64,000 nucleotides of DNA. Source: Cantharellus purpuraceus. Lineage: Eukaryota > Basidiomycota > Agaricomycetes > Cantharellales > Hydnaceae. The position numbers and the translations under genes are program-made. Location: the NCBI GenBank assembly GCA_025174535.1, contig JALBUN010000047.1, forward strand, positions 1,074,675-1,138,674, written 5' to 3'. Of this stretch, positions 11,474 to 24,492 are shown piece by piece. Positions within the stretch are counted from its first letter, which is position 1. Each line of letters begins with the position of its first letter. Under the pieces are notes generated by a model. It was given only the letters and a program-made list of their open reading frames with translations, did no database searches and was not told the origin of the DNA.

Positions 11474-14400
11474 ATGATTCATTTGTTCCAGCTTAGACGG
11501 ATCCCTGTACCCAAGGAAGTTTGGGCCTCCCCCCATTTTTTGGTGTCACATCGACCCTTTCTGACGACGCGACAATCCGGTTTCAAAGGTTGCGCTCCAT
11601 ATATTGGTGTTAAGGCACTCACAAACCGACAGTGCCGTTTCCTGACTTCTGCTGGCGAGCCACGAGATACAAAACTACATTCCACCCCATCTCCTTCACC
11701 TCTTCAATCTACTCCGTCTCTTCTTGCTCGCATAACAAGACTGCTTCCATCCTTAGGCCAAAGCTCATCAGAATCGCAGGCGACAGCACCCAATGCATCT
11801 AATTTTCGAAAAATCATTGCCTTAGCAAAACCAGAAAGAAAGCCTCTGGCTATTGCCATTATATTGGTACGAACTATACGACTAAAGTTGTCAAGCTTTA
11901 CCTCATGTCTGCCGTGGATTCAACGTCACTTCAGTTATTTGTCTCATCCAGCGTGTCAATGTCAATCCCCTTTACCATCGGACAACTGATAGACTATTTT
12001 TCATCCACTAATCCCGTATGTCGATATATTGTCTACATATAGCCTTTCCATCCAGTCGCCTAATCGTTTTCCGATCCTCCCGGTTAGCAAATAATATTTA
12101 GCCTGTCTCCAACACAGGCTGTCATTGGCATTCTTGCTCTCTTTACTGTTGGCGCTCTTTCCAATGGCACACGAGCCATCCTCATGCGGTTTTCTGGACA
12201 ACGAATCGTCGCTCGCCTCCGGAATGACACTTATGCTAGTGCCTTAAAGTGATTTGCGAACAATTAACCTAGACTTGACTCCTCACTCACTCATTTTCTG
12301 GAAGACAAGACATCGAGTATGTTGAAAGAACGAAAGGCGAGGGCGACCTTCTCAGTCGATTGGGCACCGATGCGTCGATCGTGGGCGAGTCGTAAGTATC
12401 GGATTGCAGCAGTAATCTTGCCTTCAATTGATTCATTGTAATAAATGTCTTTCTGAAGGATCACCCAAAATCTAAGTGACGGTTTACGGTGCGAGTGTTT
12501 TGCTAGTGTTTCGACACAGTACATCATACTTATGACACAGATCTATTATCATGGCTTCTGTGGGATGTGAGTTTGTATCCATATACAAGCTTAATAGAGT
12601 CATCCTCTGATTCCCCAGCAGTGGGAGCAATGTTTTGGATCGTATGTCGAACTTGACGCAAATCACTGGCCGGATAATATATTCTAACTACCGTCGTAAA
12701 TAGTCGCCAACTCTCACGGGTCTGATGCTCCTGGTTGTTCCTCCAATATCCTTAGGGGCGGTATGTCAAGCAGTTTTTGAATACCTTGCCGTGAACATGC
12801 GTCGTCATGGACGTTTCAGGTAGCCTACGGGAGATATCTAAAGAAGCTCAGTAATCGAACACAGGAAGCCATTGGTGATATGACGAAGGTAGGTGCTGAT
12901 GGTATGATTGACAACTTGGTCTGGTGCCCACATCGGCTTGCAAGATCGCTTCTGAGGCGCTCTCTGCTCTCCGCACTGTCCAAGCATACAATGCTGCGCC
13001 AATGGAACAAAAGAAATTTGATAAGCGAGTCGGTCGTCTGCTGTCTATGTCCGAATCCCTTCACCAAAGTTTTTTTTTTGGCGTAGGTCAGCGCAGTCCT
13101 AGCATTAGCACGCAAAGAAGCCTTTGCAAGTGGAGTTTTCTTCGGGAGCACTGGTTGGGCAGGAAACGTCACCATTTTAATGCTTCTAGGCTATGGTCTG
13201 TAATCTGGGGAATCTTCGTTCGTTTCATTCACGAACAACCTGCTTTTTCCATAGGTGGTACCCTTGTTTCGAGAGGGATTATATCCGTCGGAGACTTGAC
13301 CAGCCTCTTGCTTTATACCGTCTACGTTGGCAGCGGTTTACAGATGCTGAGTTCTTTCTTTGTTCGTTCATGATTTGTCAACAGGCCCTTTCATCCAATT
13401 GATGAGGCCCCAGTCTTCTATGATGCGTGCCATAGGCGCAGGCACTCGTATCTTTGATCTACTGTCTCGCGAACCTGCCGTTCCTCCTACCGCCGGCACT
13501 GTACTAGTTCCTTCTCGGAAGGGGTCGATTAGGTTTGAGAATGTTTCATTCGAATATCCTTCCCGCCAAGGTGTCAGCATCTTGCAAAACTTCAATCTCG
13601 AAATTGAAGTTGGAGAGAGTGTAGCCCTCGTGTGAGTCGTTCTTACATGTTTTCCTCTATTGCTACTCATCGTATACGTAAATGGCAATCATAGTGGCCG
13701 CAGCGGAAGCGGCAAGTCGAGCGTACACTCCCTACTGCTGAGATACTACGACCCCGTGCATGGACGCGTGACATTTGATGGACAAGGTCAGTCGTGTAAC
13801 AGTCTACTGTATCACGTTGTCAACCCCTCCCCCCTCGGTCGTTTCAGACATCCGAGAGTTCACACCAATATCCTGGAGATCAATAATTGGTATTGTACCT
13901 CAAGTAGGTCTTTTCCACATTGTTTGAAGTCTCACCCTTGCCTGAAACCCTGAATTGAGGACCCTGTCCTTTTCTCTGGAACTATCGCTTCTAATATTGC
14001 ATACGGGTCTCCTGATGCCACGAGATCAGAGATCGAACATGCTGCTCGTCAAGCCAATTGTGATTTCGTCTGGACAATGCCGGACGGTTTCGACACAGAA
14101 AGTAGGTTGTATAGCGTACTCCATGTGATATCTCTCGATTGAAGTCGATGTTGTCAGTCGGTAGGCTAAGCTTAAGCGGGGGCCAACGACAACGTTTGGC
14201 TATCGCCCGTGCTTTACTGAAGAAACCAACTATTCTGGCGTTGGACGAGGCTACAAGTGCACTTGACGCCGCTTCTGAACAGCGGGTTCGTTCCTCTTGA
14301 ATTGAAGATTGTGGAAGCGTCTGATATTTTGCAGGTCAATGAAGCTGTAGACGCTATCCTCGAGTCTCGAGATACGACTTGTCTGATTGTTGCCCATCGT

Positions 14401-14725
14401 CTCTCGACCATCGCTCGGGCAGAGAGAATTGTTGTCTTAGAAGGCAAGTCATTTGCGGGGTTGCTTGCCATCCTTCATCTCAATTTAGTGCAGATGGCCG
14501 TATCACCGAATCTGGGACATATCGACAGCTAGTGAGCCTGCACTAGCTCTGGAATGCTTTTCTCTTACCACATCCGTCCAATAGGTCACTAAGGAAAATT
14601 CCCGTTTTCATGCTCTGATGGCATCACAACTGGAAGCAGCTGCTGGCGAGAGTGCTATCTGGGCAGCAGCTACTCAGGCACCAGACCCGCCGAAATCTCG
14701 AAAGCATCCAGACGTCATGAACTGA
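11474..14725 (+). CDS. Mitochondrial-type ABC half-transporter (MDL1-like)
   Basis: An exporter half-transporter, TMD then NBD, of the Mdl1/ABCB10 kind, inferred to sit in the mitochondrial inner membrane. The N-terminus has many Arg and Ser and few acidic residues, like a mitochondrial presequence, then [15 protein letters not shown] starts the membrane domain. The TMD is spread over several small exons (for example [10 protein letters not shown] near 11970, [13 protein letters not shown] near 12340, [18 protein letters not shown] near 12970). The NBD shows Walker [10 protein letters not shown] (about 13698-13725), the Q-loop VPQ (about 13895), signature [10 protein letters not shown] (about 14165-14205), Walker [13 protein letters not shown] (about 14230-14270) and the H-loop IVAHRLST (about 14385-14410). 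The C-terminus ends at TGA 14723-14725. All catalytic motifs are intact. Expected to work as a homodimer. Exact splice sites in the TMD are approximate. Confidence 0.87.
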
Positions 14726-15038
14726 GTGGTCTGCTCCAAGATTAGACATGTGTTCTTCCTACGATCTTCCTTGCTATCACCTGTTGTAATCAGCACACGA
14801 ACCCCGTCTCACCAAACACCTTCTCCACGAGTGCAATTGTTCAAGATTACAGTGTGACTCTAGAAATATGATCTAGTCACATTTTGTGTGAAGAGGTCTT
14901 TAAATTGTTGGCAAGCGCGGATCGTAAACCGATACCGCACGAATGCCGCGAGGCAACTACGCTTATGGGCCAAACGTTTAGCTCTATTTATTTCCCTCTG
15001 TCTACCACTCTCTACTCTTACTTTGTCGTCGTACTACC

Positions 15039-16232
15039 ATGTCATCTCATCTCAGTCCTCGTAGTAATGCCACCTCGCCAACGACCCAGGCACCTCTGCC
15101 AGAGGTCGAAGCAGCACAAGATATACTCCTGACCATGAAAGATGCATTGGGAACATTGGGAGTGAGCTACAGCATGTTGTTTACATTTTCCATGCCAAAT
15201 CAAGCCATTGTTAGATGACCTTTGACTCTCTGGGGCAGCAAACATCAAAAGTAGCAGCCCTTGGTCCCGCGCTCGAAAGTGCCCAGCAGATCAACAGGTC
15301 CGTAGTCTCTTAAACATGTACAATTATTTTCTTAGCAAAACCTAGTCTTCGAAAGCACATTCAACTGCAAGATAGACGTCAGGAAGAGAAGATAGACGAG
15401 ATCAAGGGTAGGCTTACTTTCAGTACTTCAGGCTGCCGTTCAGCAGCAAGGACTAATCGATTGAATTAACTGTATAGAACTGCTTAAGAAGGTACTTCAG
15501 CACGAGATTGTGGACCATCTTCGTGGAAAGGGTATGGTTGATGATACCTGCATCTAAATCAATTGTTTATTATCAAACATACTAGTCGCCGAGCACATCA
15601 ACAACCAGATCGACGAGCAAGTGCGCGTTCAAGTGGAGGAGGAATTGAACAATCACATTCCAGCAACGCTGCAGGAGCAAGTTGAAGACCATAAACGACA
15701 ACTTGACGATGTGAAGCGTGCACTTCACAACTCGTAAGTTCGATCGCAAAAAGCACAGGTTTAGGATTCATCACCATTGCTTACAGGGAAAGTCGAAGGG
15801 CTAATGCCCTCTTGCGATCAAATCATCTCGGTGACCCACTCCACACCTTAACCATGGCTAATGGAGAGGTGTCCTCATTGTTTCCCAAAGACTTGACGGC
15901 TCTGTTTGGTCTTGATGGTACCTTTCGAGGCACGTGCCGCTGAGAGAGATCTAACAAATGTCCATAGGGCCTACCGCAAAACAACTGACGATCGACTATG
16001 GACTCCCTGATCTAGGTGATTCTCGCGAGAAGAACCTCAACCGGTGAGTTATCACGGCTTTTAGCAGTTCCGCAGTCAAGGGGTTGCTAAAAAACATGTA
16101 GTTTCATGCAGTTTTGTGGCGTTGCATACCAGATGGTTCGTAGCCATCAGTTTACATCATTGAATTGTGATGTCCACTGACACTGAACGCTTGGCACAGG
16201 TACCGACAACTGCGGCAATAGCACAACCTTGA
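15039..16232 (+). CDS. Small coiled-coil protein of unknown function, about eight short exons
   Basis: I do not recognise a characterised family. The ATG at 15039 gives MSSHLSPRSNATSPTTQ. Exons then join in frame through short introns: MTFDSLGQQTSKVAALGP, LRKHIQLQDRRQEEKIDEIK, ELLKKVLQHEIVDHLRGK, VAEHINNQIDEQVRVQ and so on. They continue through SSLFPKDLTALFGLDG and IDYGLPDLGD to RFMQFCGVAYQM and VPTTAAIAQP, stopping at TGA 16230-16232. The middle is highly charged (Glu, Gln, Lys, Arg) with heptad-like hydrophobics, so a coiled coil is likely. There is no signal peptide or membrane segment. That about eight exons all join in frame is good evidence for a real gene. The product is about 230 aa. 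Confidence 0.62.
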
Positions 16233-16563
16233 TTCATGGATGGAATGAATAGCTCGGAATGGGTTGTGTGTTTAGAACGCTACGCGTGATGTTGCTGGTT
16301 TCGGTCGATACATGGAATATATATATATACAGTGCTGGATCACGTTCAGTGGTGGTTTATATCAAATGATCGCCGTCTTTGGGAACGTTTCTAGTGCGCA
16401 CTTCAAACGTGTCTGAGCAGCCGTCCATTCCGAAATGCAACAGTGGCACTTGATCTTGATCTTCCACATGCTTTGGTAATTGAGCGTGTTTGCGGACTGC
16501 GCACTCTCAGTGCTTCTCGTTCATTACAAGCCCTCCAGGACTAGCCCATAGCCCGCTGACGCA

Positions 16564-17283
16564 TGGAAGTCGCCCTAACCTACTTAAGTGTTTCTGTTCT
16601 AGTCGGGTCCGCCATCAGATTTCTTTCACACCCGAGAGATCAAATATCCGTACCAGCTCCTAGAACTTTGTCGCCCTTACCAGACTTCCTAGTCGACATG
16701 TGAGTCTCTTCGTCTTCGTCCACATTCATTTACTACATGATCGGGCTTTAGGTCAAATGTTGATTCGAGTAGCGATCTGTCTGCTCTGCAGGGCAATCCC
16801 CACCTGGTTCTCTTCCAGTCCATGGGTCACTCATTAAGACATGACCCTACTGCCGTTATCGCTAAACTCACCCCGTGGCTCTCTGATCCAAACTCACCGC
16901 GTTTCTGGGCACCTTTCGCGCTCAGTATACGAGGGTTCGCCTACGAAGTGATGGACGAGTTAGACCTGGCAAGGATCGACTATGTGAAAGGCCTTCGCCT
17001 ATATAATTCATTAGCCGTGGAACTGGGGGAAGAGACAGTAAAACGGATGGAGGGCAATGTCAACTTCATGCATATACGAATTAGAATTCTTCCGCCGCGT
17101 AAGATGGTTTCGATTTCGATGTTTTTTTTTAGACTGATGTTTTCGTCGATATAGCAAAGCCTAGGCCACGCCGCGATCCAGGTAAGCACCATTTGACCAT
17201 GGTGTCTGCACACCCGTCGCTTACTTGGAGGCTCCTCAGATTTTGTGATCATCGACGAAAGCGATTATTTAAGACCCTTTTAA
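16564..17283 (+). CDS. Uncharacterised protein with N-terminal hydrophobic segment
   Basis: No family recognised. The ATG at 16564 begins MEVALTYLSVSVLVGSAIRF, a probable signal anchor. A first intron (about 16699-16751) joins to MSNVDSSSDLSALQGNPHL. The main exon carries HSLRHDPTAVIAKLTPWL, FWAPFALSIRGFAYEVMDE and LARIDYVKGLRLYNSLAV; the last two could form a helical hairpin as in TPR-like repeats, but one pair is too few to call. Introns near 17100-17154 and 17182-17232 lead to PPKPRPRRDPGSSDFVIIDE and a stop at TAA 17281-17283. The predicted length is about 190 aa. Confidence 0.5.
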
Positions 17284-17640
17284 CTTTTCCAAGAAACCCA
17301 TCAAGTTTTTGATTTATCTCCCCAGCGGGGAGGAAATGACGGAATCGTCCGACAAGTATGACACGGGTGATCCCAGTTGTCTGACAATTTGATACTGTCG
17401 TGTAAGCTCCCACGAACAGCAAGCTATAGATGCTGGAGACTCAGTTTTACATTATGATTCGGAGATACATATTTATTATCCTACTGTTTCTTGCCGCACC
17501 TCTTCAGCAGAAAGTCGCAGTACTGATGAAAGCCATGACCCAGTACCTCAAGATTCGGTCGGCGATGTCGGGGTTGAAATTTATCATCACCATCGTGTCA
17601 GATACAACTTATCATGTAGTTAAAGTAATCAGAGTAGGTG
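17284..17640. other. Intergenic between convergent genes
   Basis: The 3' flanks of the gene ending at 17283 and of TRAPPC11 ending at 17641. A 74-codon frame at 17430-17654 has no motif and runs antisense into the TRAPPC11 stop, so I do not call it. Nothing else seen. Confidence 0.4.
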
Positions 17641-20600
17641 TCACGAAGGGGTAATAAACATATTCAAGCCTTCAGCGTCAACTCGACGAAGCCGGCCTGA
17701 TTCTCCCTCACCAGGTACGCATACCATCAGACGTATTTCTTCCCCCTTCTCGTTCCTCTCCTCAAGCCTGGAATCAATGATAGATATCTTTGTTTCTCCT
17801 TCAGCTCCCTCACTGCTTTTTCGATCCTCGTTCTCCTTTCGCCGATCAAGCAATTTGAAAGTTGGCAATCGGACCGAACCACATGAAATAGGGACGAGAT
17901 TGAAATTCATGTGTTCCTCACTACCTGCAAGTAACACGGGTAAACTTCCACTTCTAAGACCCGAAAGCACGAAGTGATCGGATGGTTCGATCTGGAGGTA
18001 GATGTCGGCCGTCCGCCAGTGATGTCGATTGCGAATCGTGATAGTGACTGTTATGGGAACATGTAGCACTCCAGCTGCCGGCAGTTCGAGGAGAGCATCG
18101 ACGCCATCGCGCGGGATGTTAAGACTTGGCAGTGGAATTCTCGTCGTTGCTAAGGCATGATGTGACGTTAATGAATCAACTCTGAACGAAACGGTCAGAC
18201 CAGGACTGCGGATATATTGGTATCATTACCTCGACCACAATATTTGATAGTTCCCTGGGGATGGCAAGTCCTCTGGCAACTCTATTTCATCTTGGGCGAA
18301 AATGATGAAACGAGAAACGACAGAATATACGTCTTGAACGTTACAGTCTGGACTAAGAGTGCTATGAGTAGTTCATGTGTCAATACTGAATCTTACGCAA
18401 GGGAAAATTATCATCTTCTCCGTCCAGTGAGCAGCTGAGAGGCTTGACTCTTGTGCTCTCCGTCTATGCCGCTTCTTAGTGAAGAGAAGCACCACCATAA
18501 ATCATGATTGCGTCACATACCGGTAGGAGGTTGAACGACTGAATAGTCACATCCCAAGGTCCTTCGTTGACAATCGTGCTTCTGATGACCGCCTCGGCTT
18601 GTGCAGTGAAAGTAGTTGAATCATATGATTTAAGATCTGTCAAGGCCAAAGGTGAACCGGCTGACGGTTGTATTATTCTTCGATATGAAACCAGAGATTG
18701 AAATTGTAAAGATGGATGCGTTGGAATGACGAGAGTGTGCAATGCTTCGCTAATATCAGCGGCAGGTTGAGCTGAGGCCGTAGAAACGGCATCGGCGTCC
18801 AGTGAAGTACGATGTACTGAATGTGAGCACTGAACAGAGACATCAATAGTGCGGTCTCCAGGAGCCCCCGTGCTGTGCAGCAGCAGGGTCTTCCTGGATG
18901 TCTCTCCCACATTGAGGGAGCCATATGAAACACCCTTAATCATACTTGTAGAGCAGACCGCCCCAAAAGATATATGATTGATTGTTCCTATAGTGGCAGA
19001 GTCAGCCCTCATGAGTAAATGAACCAAATAAAAACATGCCAGTGTCGTCTTCCGCAGGATGCAAAAGAACGTCGACAACAACGCTTAAATCATGATCGTC
19101 AACGTTGGTAACAGATACAATGATCGGGTATTCTTCGTCGAGGTAGGCAGGAGCCTGGTGAGATAATGAAACATCAACGACATGGGGCCGGTGACGGACA
19201 CTAGATATGTAAATAATTAGCTCAACGCCTCTGGCTCTCAACGGGGCATACGTTGTGTGAGATGGATCATCTCTCTGTATTAAGAGAAAGTTGGTTGGAT
19301 CACGATGACTGAGCCAGTAACCTCGTGAGGGCCTAGTATTTCTTGACACATGAAGATCAAATGCCATTTCAATAGTCCAATTGCTCTCCACAACATCCAT
19401 GACCACCTTGGATACCTGTGTACCATGCAATGAACCTCAAACAACTGAAGGACAAATGGATTCTTACACTGTAAGTTGTAGGGGCGTGTGAAGTTAAAAT
19501 GCCAGCCAAAACCAGTGTGCCGCCTCTAGGCCACTGTAGGTTAGCGAAAGCTTCATGCACAGCGTTCTTATTTTCATAAGGAATGGTTCCCAGGTCAACT
19601 ACTTGCAACGGTTGTGGTTGTGCTGACTCGGGAGGTAGCTGATGTCGAATAATCACCGGCATATGATGATTAGTAAATTCAACCCGAAGAGAGACAAATG
19701 GCAAGACAGAGAGTGAGACAGAGGTTGGGGCTTTAAGGTGTAATTGGAATGGCGCGCGTTCAGAGATGCTGACTTCAGCGTGCCAGAATACTGCAGAACA
19801 GTCGACTGTAACAAAATTTTAGACCAAGTTCGAGGAAGGAGATATTACACGTTACATAGAGGGTAGAAATCTGTGAAATCTATCTTGAGTGGTGTTGTGG
19901 ATGGCGATGTACTCTTTACTTCAAGTGGTCAACATAGTCCAGAATAATCGCATGAGCCACACTTACATGCAGCACAGCGGCTAGATCCTCTTCAAGCTGA
20001 CCATCCTCAACTTCGTCCGGTGGACCTGATAAAAGGGACCATCAAATTCTAGATTATGGAATGGACAACAGTGCGCACCACAACACATCATCTCAATCAA
20101 TAATTTCACTGTACTATCAATATCACCCAATTGGCGAGTACACTCATACCACATAGATAAAATGGGCTTGAGCATATTACCCCAGCGTTCTTTCTGATAT
20201 GTCTTAGCGATTCGCTCGAAAAACCTGACGGCCATGTCGAACTTGCCGCTATCATGGTAGGTCTGGGCTATACGATACGCAACATAAAAGGTAAGTCGGC
20301 TTTGGCTCTGACCATAAGTGTGCTTCTTAAAAAGCTCATATGCTTTGGTATACAGCTGGAAAAAGCCGGTATCAGCTACACCACCTGAACATAAGGAGAG
20401 CCTGTACTTCAAGGATGATGACCCTATGATCGACCTTTCTCTCATTCGTCAGATTGACTGGTACATTTGCTGTTCCCGGATTAAACTCTTGGTCTGCAGC
20501 TGTAAATTGCTCGAGTCGTCGCTGAGTGCACATGGCAGCAGCATAGTAGTAGAACCCAGGATGTTGTAGGACGGAACTAGGATTGACACCTGCCGGGCGT

Positions 20601-22543
20601 GTCAGTTCAAGCGAAACATGTTGTGCAGTTTGTTGGTATGGCGTAGGAGGCGTTGAAGGTCTGATAGGGAAGCTTGGCAGGACCTGGGGGATTGTTAAAC
20701 TGTTTGATGTGGCCATGTCTAAAAGTTCGGCGAGTATCCTATACCTGCGCTCTCACCAGAATTAACACTTTCTTCATAAACGATATGAAGCACCTACCAT
20801 CGAGCAATCCAGCTCCAGAACTCCCAAGTCTCCTCGCCAATGCCCCACCCTCGACTAAAGTCCGCGAACCTCGTCATATGAGCATTAAAATGAGCTATGG
20901 CGCGAGAGTGCTCAGCTCGGTACAAATATAGCTTAATTATCTGGCGGACGGACAATCAGTCATCACATGAAATACGGTGTTACGGTTGTCTATTAGATCA
21001 CCTTCACGCTGATACAATCTGCAAGCACCTTGGCTTCAGCCCAGCGTTTAGTGCGAGGAGGGAGAATTGCAGTCGAGCCGAACATATCTAGTAGTGTCTC
21101 CCACGACGTCTGAAAGTGCCTAAGTAACCGAACAATCAGGAATTCGTGATTATATGGGGTTTCAGAAACGGGCGCACTTGCGCGCAACCTCCTCCTCTCC
21201 CCTAAACTCCGCGAAACATGCCATTTTGTACTCATATCGGACTATCCATCCTTGGGGACGGAGAGGTTGCGGGGGTACCCGAGGAGAATATCCTACGGGT
21301 GGAGGTAAATGATTCAATTACGTTGCAACCACACGCAAAGGTAAACCTGGTACGAGACTCACCAGCTGAAGGTGGCACTCCAAACCCCCCTGAATGGTAA
21401 CCGGTTCCCTGGCCCGAGCCCATAGCCCCTGTATGTTTATTCCGTTTGCGCCGCACTCGCTTAGAATGGTTAAGGTAGTACTCCAAAGCAGAATCGTGCA
21501 GTGCCGACTGTAAGCTTGAGAGGTTCGTAGATATTGGACGTAAGACAGCATGAAGTGAAATTTCAATAAGCTAAATTCGATAGAATGACAAATATTTACC
21601 ACCTTTTCACAAATTCTTGAAGTTCGGTTGAGTTAACTGGACTAAGCACAAAAAGAGCTGCCCGTGAGTCGAGGCCAGATTGCCGTCGAATGTAAGTCAA
21701 ACGAGTGTCCAGAGTCGGGTCGTCTGTGCATGCATTAATCTTTCAGCTTACCTGCTAAGTAGACATCAATATGGCAATGACCAACCAAGCATTTTTCTGC
21801 TCGCCATCAATACGACCGTCAGCTTGACTCCTCGCTCGCCACACCCTCTCTTCCGCGCTGCAATCTCTGCGGAGAGTTCAGAGTCATGCTTTCTTTCCTC
21901 TTCTCTACGCCGCTCCTCCTCCTACTCTCACAGATTCGAGGCTCTGAGTTAGTCTCTAAAACGCTAAATGTAAGCGAGCCGCACTTTTTCAAACATGACT
22001 TGTTGGTGCAGAGGCGAAATGGGTGAACTTGGTGGCCGTGTTGGGAACTCATATAGCCGCAAAAACAGCACAAACACCGAAGGAAGCAGTTCGGTATGCT
22101 TACGGACCCATATCGGCGCAATGAGTCCATCTGGATACAAAGGTGATTTCTGGGTCAATGGAGAGAGCGGGGAGTGGTCATCTTGTGGGGACGTTCTCCG
22201 GGGTGGAAAACGTATATTCTACAAGAACACAATGTAAGAGGAAATATCGTTAACCACCGGGTTCTTCACGAACTTTGTCCACTAGTAATGTTCTGAATCC
22301 CGGACCTGCACGATCTGCGTCACCAACCCAAACAGCTCCTTTCTTAATACTGCTTTCCTGTAAGACTTCTCGTAGGCGCTTTGCAAGTGAGACGAAGGGG
22401 TCAGCCTGCAATCGCTTCCCAAGGATACGATCATCTTCTGAGGTCTCTGTGTCAGATTGCGTGGTGTCTAGAGCGATATCAAGCCCTGCAATGAACATGA
22501 CAGGCCCTAATTGCGTGAGAAGCTCTGAGGGATACGAGTTCAT
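17641..22543 (-). CDS. TRAPPC11: TRAPP complex subunit 11 (foie gras / gryphon domain)
   Basis: A subunit of the TRAPPIII tethering complex, acting in ER-Golgi and autophagy traffic. The ATG at 22543 begins MNSYPSELLTQLGPVMFIAGLD, typical of the family N-terminus. Downstream exons give TRLTYIRRQSGLDSRAALF (about 21690), EYYLNHSKRVRRKRNK (about 21475), KRWAEAKVLADCISVK (about 21030) and a WEFWSWIAR exon (about 20830). The foie gras core follows: LTRPAGVNPSSVLQHPGFYYYAA (about 20600), QLYTKAYELFKKHTYGQSQ and GKFDMAVRFFERIAKTYQKE (about 20200-20370). C-terminal beta-rich exons end in the gryphon-like stretch HFVLSGLRSGSLPVLLAG (about 17930-17980) and GSVRLPTFKL, stopping at 17641. The length, near 1200-1300 aa after splicing, fits the family. 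Exon borders between 20.7 and 22.2 kb are only partly resolved. Confidence 0.88.
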
Positions 22544-22953
22544 GCTTGTAGAAGGTTGGTGCCACTATTGTCAAGTACTTGGAGTGCGTTGCGAGCAGTA
22601 AGTATGATGTTATCCAACCATACAGCCAAAACGGGCGCTAAATGCGAAGCTTACATAAACTGTCTTATGACAGCGAACATCTTGACATGAACTCGTTCAC
22701 TGGCAGACTAATCATGACTACTTTCAACAATGGCAAGCGAGGTGTCCTGCAGATCACTCAAGAATATAATGACATTCATTGCATAAGTGATTTCCGGCCG
22801 ACATGTTCTTGTATAAGTGACTGTGGTGGCATGAGCCTAGCCTACCCTGTGGTCAACAGTTCAGAATCTGTTGGCTTGCTCAAGGTCGTCTGGGTGCTCG
22901 GATAGACGCCATTCTTAATGAGACTTCGGAAATCAGCTACCTTCTCATCGCCT
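22544..22953. other. Intergenic between two minus-strand genes
   Basis: TRAPPC11 promoter plus 3' flank of the DUF3445 gene. A minus-strand frame after 22954 continues open to about 22850 (VADFRSLIKNGVYPSTQ) and could be an alternative last exon of the DUF3445 gene, but I found no donor/acceptor pair that joins it in frame. Confidence 0.35.
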
Positions 22954-24492
22954 CTACCGCCTAAATGTCAATATAGTCTTCCCTGCGTGCATGCCAAGTG
23001 CCACATACCGAATCATCCCTGTGTCAATTTGACGTTGAGTAAGTTCTTGAAGATATGGTACAACTCGCTCCCCATACAAAGGCGCCAGCTTATACTGCAA
23101 CCAAGTTGTCGTCATAATCAGCGAGAAATGAAACACGATTGCTCACATCCATAAGCACACGATCAGAATCTGCATGGATCTGAGCCAGCAGAGCAGGTAC
23201 GAGCGGGCTGTCAGCAAAGTCTTCCAATCTCTTCATAATGGGTCGGCTGACATTTCTGATCAACAGTGGTTCGACATGGATTATGATCACTTACACGCCA
23301 AACACGATCCCTTGACTTCGCGGGAGCTTGCGAAAAGTTTGATGGTCAACACGGAAGAAAAGGTCTTTGGGATGCAAGGTTTCTGATATATTTGCCCCTT
23401 CAGGCATGGACGCAATATTGTCTGTTATGTCATACAATTCAGCTTTAGACCAGACAAAGGGGTCTGATGCTGACGCCTGAAAAGGTTCCGGTCATCCACA
23501 ATTTCCCAACTGGTCCTTTCGAAGGGCTCATTCGGTTTAAAGCGTTTCAAAGCGCGCTCGACGCTAAGTAAGAGCTTTTCATTGAAATAAGGCACAGGTT
23601 TGTGCGCCTCACCCAAAGATTTGTTGATTTTTTCTGAAAGCAAATAAAAGCCTGACAGGGAATAGTTAGCAGGTATCGTATTCATATGCAAGTTAAATAC
23701 CTGGAAAAGCTACTAGTCCCCCAACAAAGTAAACATGTCCATCGTCTCGCTCACGAGCCATGAGAAAATCGTCTTGAACGAGTCTGAACTTCGCATTAGG
23801 AATTATAGGGTGAAATGGGAGAAGATATCGCACTCACTTGGATATTGCCAGTAAGGCTTCAACTCCCCGCTTGCCTTGCAACCCCATCAATTCTTCGTTA
23901 GTTACTTTGTTCCAGATTCCTTCTCCCGGAGATCCAAGTCCTTCAAACAAGGTTGGATACCTCTTGGGTAGCCAATCGACCAGGGCTTCCAACAACTCGT
24001 TGCAAGCATCATCATTTTCCGGCAATGAGTCGACCACACGTTCACCTTGATAGACAGATAAGCAGCGGAACAGTCGAGATATCAACCTTCGCCACCTTGC
24101 TCAGATATAACTCTAGCCTTTTCTTCTAGATACCATCTAAAATCCTTATCAATCTCGATCCAGTCATTCGTATGCATGGGTTGGTGTGCCATTGTCTGTT
24201 TTCAGCTCCACAACCACCCTGGACACAAAAAGAACCCAGCACGAACTTGAAAGTAGGGGTATCGAAGGGGTTTATTCACGTATACATGATTTCGAGCTGT
24301 TGCGCTCGTCAAGTCGAAATCCGGCAGCGGATCAGGGTCCGGAAATTGATTATCAGCCGTCTTGTCTCGTTGACTTGTTGAAGCTCTCCTGGGAAATGAT
24401 GGTACCACAGCATACCACCGCAGGGATTTACCCATAAGCAGGAGTATTAAGGCAAGAAGTGTCCCACAAAGAATGAGTTCCAGAGGAGGCAT
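22954..24492 (-). CDS. DUF3445 / heme-dependent oxidative N-demethylase-like protein, N-terminally membrane anchored
   Basis: The ATG at 24492 begins MPPLELILCGTLLALILLLMG, a clear single membrane anchor. After LPDFDLTSATARNHVYVNKP (about 24300) come the family blocks. These are TNDWIEIDKDFRWYLEEKAR (about 24110-24170), LLEALVDWLPKRYPTLFEGL (about 23930-23990) and KFRLVQDDFLMARERDDGHV (about 23740-23800). Then follow KPVPYFNEKLLLSVERALKR (about 23550-23610), an Arg/Thr-rich strand that includes VDHQTFRKLP (about 23310-23340) and YKLAPLYGERVVPYLQEL (about 23040-23095). The stop is TAG at 22954. The family was long DUF3445; bacterial members are reported as heme enzymes that remove N-methyl groups. 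The substrate here is unknown. An optional 48-nt intron (GTATGT...TTTAG) just before the stop leads to the same stop codon. Confidence 0.75.
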
